This document shows positions 57,720-64,000 of a stretch of 64,000 nucleotides of DNA, piece after piece. Positions within the stretch are counted from its first letter, which is position 1. Each line of letters begins with the position of its first letter. The stretch comes from Puccinellia tenuiflora (Eukaryota > Streptophyta > Magnoliopsida > Poales > Poaceae). The notes beneath the pieces were generated by a model, which was given only the letters and a program-made list of their open reading frames with translations, was not told the DNA's origin and searched no databases. The stretch covers positions 372,001 through 436,000 of the forward strand of contig QRDG01001866.1 in NCBI GenBank assembly GCA_012064385.1, given 5' to 3'. The position numbers and the translations under genes are program-made.

Positions 57720-59845
57720 AGGAGCGCCCATGGCCTGATGGCTGGCCACCGAATGCAACAAGGACCAACCAGTGTAGCACAGAAGCTGTAATAGTCAGTA
57801 AATTATGTAGACGTATGGATTTACGAGATTGTTGGATCGCGCGCGCAGCCTCATCCATGGGTAAATGAATCCATGGCAGCTCGCTGGAGTCGAGCCCGGC
57901 CTGCGCATATACGGGGGGATTGCCCTGCACAGAGGCGACACGAGATCGTCGGATCGATCGGGCTCGGCGCCGTGTGCGCGCCGGCGGGGGGTGCCTCGTG
58001 CTGCGCGCGCGGTGTAGAGCCTGCACGAGACAGGGGCGATCGATCACACAATGGTGAGCCCGGGGCCGTGTGCTGGCCGCCGATGTTTGCCTGGCAGAAC
58101 CACGACGGCCGCGCGCGATGCCTCCTCGGCCGCCGGGACGCACGCTTTGGGCCGTGGGCGAGCGAGCGGACAGAACTACCGGCCGGGGACTTGCCACGGC
58201 GCGAGCCCACGCTAAATAATAGTATTTGAATACTCGGTTTTTTTTTTGCGGCACATACTCGTGATGTAGAGGCGAAACTCCAATACTGCCAGAAAACACA
58301 TCCGCTTGTCTCTATCTAGGGGGATGTAGAGGCGAAACTCCAATGCCTCCAAAAAACACCCCTCGGTTACTTCTTTGCTCCACCACGAGCGACCTCAGTT
58401 ACAGCGGTGTCTAGAAGGTGGCTTTCGACCGGATTTTCTGCATGTGGCAGATGGGGGTGTGTTTGGTTGTGTGGTCTTGCATGGTAGCCGGGACGACCTC
58501 CCCTCATCGAGGCGTGCGGTAGCGGCAATCCTCTTATGCGATGAAGTGTCATCGCATGTCGTGGATCTGAGGTCCTTCTCAGATCCACAGGAGGCACATT
58601 TCAATGCGAGGTGGAGGTCCTCGCAGGAGCGTCTTAACATCATGCATACTAGATCATGTAGGCGCGCGTTGCCGCGCCAGTCAATTAGGTAAATAGAGTT
58701 TGGAATGGACAAGGATACTAACATTTTTCGAATTGTTGAACCATGTGCTAGTTGGGCCTGTGAACTACACCATCAAGATTTACAGTTTAGTTTGTTGAAC
58801 CTTTGTCTTACCCAGTATAAGTAGAGGTGGCTTGCATTGCCGCATGCTCGTTATGTATCACCATACATGCTTAGAGTGACAATGAAGAAGCACGGTATTG
58901 CAATCAATAAAGAAAAAGGAATTTTAATCAGTTTGCAATGCAGGTGCTTGGTATTAATCACGGACTCGCAAGGTCAGTACTGGCCCGATTCCATACTTGG
59001 TTAAAAAACAAACTTTCAGACTTCTTCCATACTCAGTTAAAAACAAACTTACATAAAACTTTTGCTAAGATTTTTCCCACAAGAATGATGCGATCTAACG
59101 CTGACCCATGTCGAATTGCTCACAACTTGGGAATGATATGATTATTGTTAACCATCTTCAACATGCTCCTCCTCGTAGTATCCACTTCAACCTGTCATGT
59201 CGTGATTTTACGCGAGTACTAAATACAGCAAAGCATATTGATACAATAAGGCAGCAAAATGTGCTTTTGTCTATTATATGATATGTAATACAATTGGTGC
59301 ATCCAAATTCAAATTCACATATATATATATACAAAATGAAGACAAGTCATATTCGTAAGTTTCCTTTAGGTGAAACGGATGCATCGGCCAATTTCTCGTG
59401 GGGTGCACTGCATTCATGGAAAGCGAGTGTTAAAATGGAAATAAACACTACAATCAGCTGTGGGGATCTGCAGTATTAGATCTTGAGTTTTTTGTTCGTT
59501 TGTTTGTTCAAGAGCAACCTGACTAAAATCTATATTTAAGAAAGTTGCAGACCTGCTGCTCCATTTGATACATGAAGAGACTGTACAAAGTATAACCAGC
59601 ATGAAAAAGTGTGCCAGTCAAATAAGGTCCAAATTTATCGACCAATCAGCACCTCGTTACCCTGAGCTTCATACAAAAGGAGAGCTCCCAATCAGAAAAG
59701 AATATCACGATAGAGTAGATAACAACATGCGTAAAATGAAAATTCGAAGTATTAGAAGAAAAGTTATAACCTATCACCAGTCCATGAACAATCTCTTGAC
59801 CTACATTAGCCTCTGTAGATGCAACAAGCAACTTATAAATTAAGG
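57720..59845. other. intergenic region, no supported gene
   Basis: The first part (57720-58220) is GC-rich with CGCGCG-rich stretches and overlapping frames of no recognisable family. The 22-bp string starting GATGTAGAGGCGAAACTCC occurs twice (58263 and 58323). Near 58440-58700 short + strand pieces look like an old retroelement tail. Around 59440-59830 a few minus-strand pieces have splice-like borders (for example EANVGQEIVHGL near 59790) but do not make a gene model I would defend. Confidence 0.35.
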
Positions 59846-59861
59846 ATGCGACTACGTTTAG

Positions 59862-59895
59862 AACGTTCTATGGTTAACCTTAACCATAGAACGTT
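59862..59895. repeat. perfect 16-bp palindrome with 2-bp spacer
   Basis: AACGTTCTATGGTTAA, then CC, then TTAACCATAGAACGTT: two exact 16-bp arms. It lies at the left border of the long inverted-repeat element and its arms resemble the element's terminal TTCTATG/CATAGAA sequence, so it may be two element ends meeting head to head. Confidence 0.75.
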
Positions 59896-60480
59896 AGGAT
59901 AAAACAAAAACACTCACGTTTCGCACAAGGTTTGCGCTCTCACCCGTATGCATCAAATGCACTTGTTCATATACAGCTAACAAACAAAACTGCTGACATC
60001 ATCCGCATTAAATGTAAAATTGAAAACTTTAAAACGTTTTGTAGCTCAAACCGTATATTCGATTTTGGATCCGTTTTCACCGTTGGACTAATCGCGATGA
60101 GATCTTCGAAACTAAATCCCATGTTGATATATTTCGATGATTTTTTTCGGAACTAAAAGTTACCCACCCCATAACACGTGAGTTACCCAGACTGTAATAT
60201 GTAAGTTATCCACCCTACGAAATATCAGTTTCGGCTTAAAATTAGATCCCACTTTTTTTTGTTTTTTCTATTTTTGAAGTTACCATCCAGTTTCGTAAGT
60301 GAGTTACCATTTTGGATGGTAAATGTATCATGGACAAGTGGGTAACTATACACTAAAACACATGTACAACTCCATAAGTATTCGGGTGAGAACTATGTTG
60401 ATATCATGGTGACGCCTACACACTAAATTATATGGGTAACTTATTGGGTTGGTAACTATTATTTAGAGCACATGGTAACT

Positions 60481-60925
60481 ATATCGATTTCATGATGGAT
60501 AACTATATCATGACACATGGGTAACTCTATCAGTAACGGGTGGGTAACTTCACCAGTACTGTGTGGGTAATTATTACCGATAGAGTAGGGTAACTACATC
60601 AATTTCCTTGTGGGTAACTAGCTCATGAACACATGGGTAACTCCATTAATTTTGGGTGGGTAACTCAATCTCAATACCTAGTGGGTAACTATTACTGGAG
60701 TGGAGGGTAACTATATTGATTTCATGTTGTGGATAAACACATGGGTAACTATATCAGTATAGTGTGGGTAACTCCATCAGTACCTGGTGGGTAACTATTA
60801 GTAAGAGAGTAGGGTAACTTCATCGATTTCGTGGTGGATAACTATATTATGAACACATGGGTAACTCCATCAATGGTTGGTGGATAACTATTATCTAAAG
60901 AGTGGGGTAACTACAAAATCGATTA
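60481..60925. repeat. higher-order tandem array of the motif GGGTAACT
   Basis: Four units of about 105-117 bp start at 60481, 60598, 60714 and 60821, each beginning with a variant of ATATCGATTTCATG. Each unit contains four short repeats whose core is GGGTAACT (or GGATAACT), spaced about 25-30 bp, in the order ACATGGGTAACT, GTGTGGGTAACT, GGTGGGTAACT, AGTAGGGTAACT. Looser copies of the core continue left to about 60170 as AGTTACCC on the other strand and right to 60912. It has no coding capacity. Confidence 0.8.
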
Positions 60926-61180
60926 TTCATCTAGTATATAAACCAAATCCATCGAGTATGTACATCATGAACAAAAAAAGGGAATTGATTTCACAATCTT
61001 AGATGGAGATGAGCTCGCATTGGAGAGAACCAGGGATCGTGACTAGGTGCGAGCTCACATGTCGAGGGACATTGCATAGCGGCCGGAACGAGGAGGAGAC
61101 GGAGGTTGGAGTCGTTGACGGGAGGTGGGCCTACCGGAGGATACATGGAGTATACACACCAATCTTGTCAACTTGTGAGC

Positions 61181-62779
61181 TGGTGGTGGATATTGATAAG
61201 TTGGGTGGTGCCCCAAGCGAAGGCAGAATTGTAGCTAGTAGCAGTTTTCCCTCAATTAAAGAACCGAGGTTTATCGAACCAGTAGGACTTTGAAATCAAC
61301 AACGAGGTGAATGTTGAAGATCTCTGGCGCTTAACCTTTAACATATGTGGACCTGCACACACTCAACCAAAATACTTTGCCCCCAATGGCGGAGAGGTTG
61401 TCAATCTCTCCGGTCTCGCAGAACACAAAGCGGTTAATTGTATGATGAAATAGATAAAATATGAAAAGTGACTAGAGGAGTAATGATGATTAAAAGCAAG
61501 TAAATAAGGTTGAAAACAATGTAAAAAGATGGACCGGGGGCCATGGGTTCACTAGTGGAGTCTCTCAAGTAGATAAAATATGCATGTGATGGGTGAACGA
61601 ATTACAGCTAGGCAATTGACAAGATCATGACACAAACCCAATTTAGCTATGACAAAAAGGACATGATAATATTTATGGAGGCATCACGACAAGGAACAAA
61701 GACCGTTGAGTCCAACTGCGTATTTGTCTAAATAGTCCACCGTAGGATCGCTATGCAGCCTGTCACCCAACGGTATTAAGTTGCAAGCAACAGACAATTG
61801 CATAAGTAAAGTGCATGAAGTAAGCAATACTAATATCAAAATAGACATTAACACCGCTGTTTTACCCTTAGTAGCAACAGCACACCCTCGCCCTTAGACG
61901 TTTCTGTCACTCGTGCCCAGGAACAAAAGGGGGCATGAACCCACTATATAGCATAAATACCCTCTCTTGGAGATACACACAATCACTTGGCCAAAGTAAC
62001 TACGCACATCGGAGAGCATGCAAGAACATAAATTACTCATATAAGAATCATGCAGAATCTGAACATAACTTCATAATCCATCGGATCCCAGCAAACACAT
62101 CACATAGCATTACAATAATCGATCTTGATCATGTTAGGCATCTCACAAGATCATAAGACATGAAGTACAAGAGAGAGAGACTACCATCTAGCTACTGCCA
62201 TGGACCCGTGGTCCAAGGTGAGACTACTCACAAATCATTCCGGAGGAAGGCATGTCGATGAAGAGCCCTCCGGGATCGATCTCCCCTCCGGCAGAGTGCC
62301 GGGATCAGCTTCAGATTGGACCCCGAACTAGGGTTTTCGGTGACGGCGCGTCGGAGTCGAGTTTCTGGAAAATAATCGCCGCCTTGACATTTTTAGGTTA
62401 ATTTTGATTTTATAGGAGTCGGAGGGGGCCGAGGAGGTGCCCACAGGGCAGGGGTGGGCCCCACCCGCGGGTCCCCCTGGGCCGCGGCAGCTACCCGCGT
62501 GTGCCCTGTGGGTTGCCTCCGAGGCTGCCCTTCGGACTCCGTCTTCGTCTTGGCGTAAAAATAATCCCCGTAAATTTTCGTCCAATTCCGAGAATATTTC
62601 CAGAAGTAAATTTCTGAAACAAAAAGACAGCAAAAACAGGGAACTGGCACTGGGCATCTTGTCAATAGTTTAGTCCGACAAAATGCATAAAATGATATAA
62701 ATGACAGTAAAAACATGTGACAATATCACAAAACAAGCATGGATCACTCAAAAATTATAGATACGTTTGAGACGTATCA
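61181..62779. mobile_element. TG...CA element (solo LTR or LARD-like), copy 2, with 5-bp target duplication
   Basis: The element begins TGGTGGTGGATATTG and ends GAGACGTATCA. TGAGC flanks it on both sides (61176-61180, 62780-62784), the 5-bp duplication of LTR-type integration. It has blocks GAATTGTAGCTAGTAGCAG, AGGTTTATCGAACCAGTAGGAC and CACTAGTGGAGTCTCTCAAGTAG, known to me from abundant Triticeae repeats. It has no coding capacity over 1599 bp. The last 210 bp align with the end of copy 1 (34224-35734), but the first halves differ. Confidence 0.8.
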
Positions 62780-62789
62780 TGAGCCTGAG

Positions 62790-63000
62790 ATAGCTATCAC
62801 CAGAAATACATATGTAAACTTTTCGCAAGTTCATACCAATCAACAATCCAGGAGGGAGCTCCAAACTCCATGTCTATCAGCAACCTAAACATTGGTTCTA
62901 TCCTGACGAAGCAAGCAAGGGGAACCCCGATGAAAGGTGGAAAGAAATATCGGGGGAAGAAATCAGGTAGAGGAATTGGTACTGCCTAACTAAGAGCGTA
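62790..63000 (-). pseudogene. short gene-like fragment inside the inverted-repeat element
   Basis: The minus strand has a 56-codon open stretch: AVPIPLPDFFPRYFFPPF, then IGVPLACFVRIEPMFRLL, then IDMEFGAPSWIVDWYELAK, ending in a stop near 62795. Its composition (Pro, Phe, Trp) is unlike the AT-rich surroundings. It lies between the terminal inverted repeats, so it may be a captured host exon. I do not recognise the source protein. Confidence 0.3.
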
Positions 63001-63495
63001 CGTCTAATGTGTTCTACTTATTGAACTTATTCCTGATGCACTTACCAACCCGAAGTGGTAGATCGTGTATAAAACAAGGTGGTAAGTTAAAAGCTGAAAA
63101 AATGACACAAAGCAAGTAAAAGTGAGATCTAGCTTAAAGCAGAAAATGATTTTTCAGTAGGTGGGTAACTCATGTATTGCAACCGGGTAATTTAAGTGTT
63201 AGTGGCGGGTAACTTTTGGGTCGGAAAAATTCATCGAAACATATTCATATGGGATCTATTTTTGAAGATCTCGCCGCGACTAGTCCGATGGTGAAAACGG
63301 ATTTTAAATCGGATAAACTATTTGACCTACAAAACTTTTTAAATTTCCAAAATTGTATTAAATTCTAACGACGTAACCACCTTTTTCTGGTTGTTTGCAT
63401 GCAGAAGACTTTCCAAATTTTGGTTCCGCCCATGGGGACCAGAGTTGTCCAAGCATTCTATGAATATGCTTATCTACCGACCGTTCTAAACATAG

Positions 63496-64000
63496 AATTG
63501 CCCTAAATTAATTTTGCTTACACACCCATATGCAATACTATAACGAGTTTAGAACCATACTGAACAAAATCATTCTACGTTTCATGGAAAAGATTATTTG
63601 AAAGCTAAACTAATGTGCTCTTTCAATCAATTCAACATAATCAATATATGGCAACTTGATCACATGACCTCTCATGCACTTAATCCTGTAACTGACCTTG
63701 CAATATAATATTGATCAGGTAATAGGACATTAGCAATCCATCTCACCTGGAATTTTTAAGAGGAAGCAGATGGCAAGTAAATTAAAATCAGTGTTACTTT
63801 AATAGCGGAAACAGTGCAAACAGAAACAAATAGCTTTACCACAGAGTGGTCAGGGTTGAAACACTGAAACGATAACTCAAATTCTTAAAACATTGACTTC
63901 AGACTTCGGGGGTAGAGGAACATTGGGCAGTCAGCTCTGACATGCAAGGAGATGATAGGCAAGTACGCCAAAATATGTGTGCTTTCCCCGGTATACAATG
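63496..64000. other. AT-rich flank, nothing recognised
   Basis: No frame, repeat end or RNA gene could be supported in the last 500 bases. Some parts (63880-64000) are less AT-rich and could belong to a gene whose body lies beyond the window. Confidence 0.4.

Larger units (their letters stand above)
59850..63495. mobile_element. element with long terminal inverted repeats (Mutator-like, putative)
   Basis: The block 59930-60180 (TTTTGTAGCTCAAACCG, TCCGTTTTCACCGTTGGACTA, GAGATCTTCGAAACTAAATCCCAT, AAAAGTTACCC) recurs inverted at 63190-63350 (GGGTAACTTTTGGGTCGG, ATGGGATCTATTTTTGAAGATCTC, TAGTCCGATGGTGAAAACGGA). Outer ends are TTTAGAACG on the left (about 59857) and CCGTTCTAAA on the right (about 63481). 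The interior holds a GGGTAACT array, a TG...CA insertion and a gene-like fragment. Long inverted repeats and non-transposase cargo fit a Mutator-like or other TIR element. No transposase and no certain target duplication were found. Confidence 0.6.

Noticed and set aside
57718..58299. 193-codon minus-strand frame upstream of the acidic gene
   Set aside because: GC-rich sequence with equally long frames on the other strand, no domain, and no splice or promoter context.
1..64000. CRISPR-like, operon-like or phage-like systems
   Set aside because: The window is plant nuclear DNA; the direct repeats found (35901, 44780, 58263, 60481) lack unique spacers of fixed length and are explained as tandem duplications or transposon arrays.

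Overview
The window is nuclear DNA from a grass, most likely of the subfamily Pooideae (wheat, barley, oat and ryegrass alliance). The signs are short GT-AG introns, GC-rich third codon positions in the genes, Stowaway-type MITEs with CTCCCTCCGTTC ends, an LTR recognisable as BARE-1/WIS/Angela-like, and dense nesting of transposable elements. The TE copies look diverged from the wheat versions I know, so I do not name a genus. No tRNA, rRNA, CRISPR or bacterial-type feature was seen.

Five host genes are well supported. Two are paralogous secreted aspartic proteases on the + strand (8560-10712 and 24703-26910), which share exon structure, promoter and 3' flank. A MAP65 microtubule-associated protein gene (+, coding 38095-41209, 8 coding introns) converges on an IQD calmodulin-binding protein gene (-, 41624-43342, 4 exons). 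An intronless PLS-class PPR gene of the E type lies at 49295-51142 (-). A small gene for an acidic Ala/Glu-rich protein of unknown function lies at 56945-57612 (-) and has a TATA box. One more spliced model, with a LINE fragment in its intron (52660-55502), is tentative.

The rest is mostly mobile DNA. From left to right: the 3' end of an Angela-like LTR; the 3' part of a Tat-lineage Ty3/gypsy element carrying a multi-exon ORF antisense to its LTR (to 5952); protease gene 1; a Mutator-type MITE split by a 3.6-kb mariner-like element that holds a broken transposase and a captured WD40 gene fragment (11601-15603); an old LINE relic and a MITE; a full-length LINE with a 17-bp target duplication (17331-24355); protease gene 2; a PIF/Harbinger element carrying only the Myb-like ORF1 (27126-29399); and a second Harbinger element with a broken transposase, split by an Angela-like LTR and by a TG...CA element (30392-35894). 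Right of the MAP65/IQD pair is a locus in three imperfect tandem copies of about 1.1-1.7 kb (44780-49080). Beyond the PPR gene come MITEs, a 5'-truncated LINE and an RNase H relic. Last is an element with long inverted repeats (about 59850-63495) that contains a higher-order array of the motif GGGTAACT and a second TG...CA element with a 5-bp target duplication.

The two proteases are an old tandem pair pushed apart by insertions: about 11 kb of the 14 kb between them is inserted DNA. MAP65 and IQD both belong to families that work on cortical microtubules; that they work together here is only a suggestion from position. I found no multi-gene system that looks new. The most unusual structures are the gene-capturing mariner, the split Harbinger pair, the triplicated locus and the GGGTAACT array.
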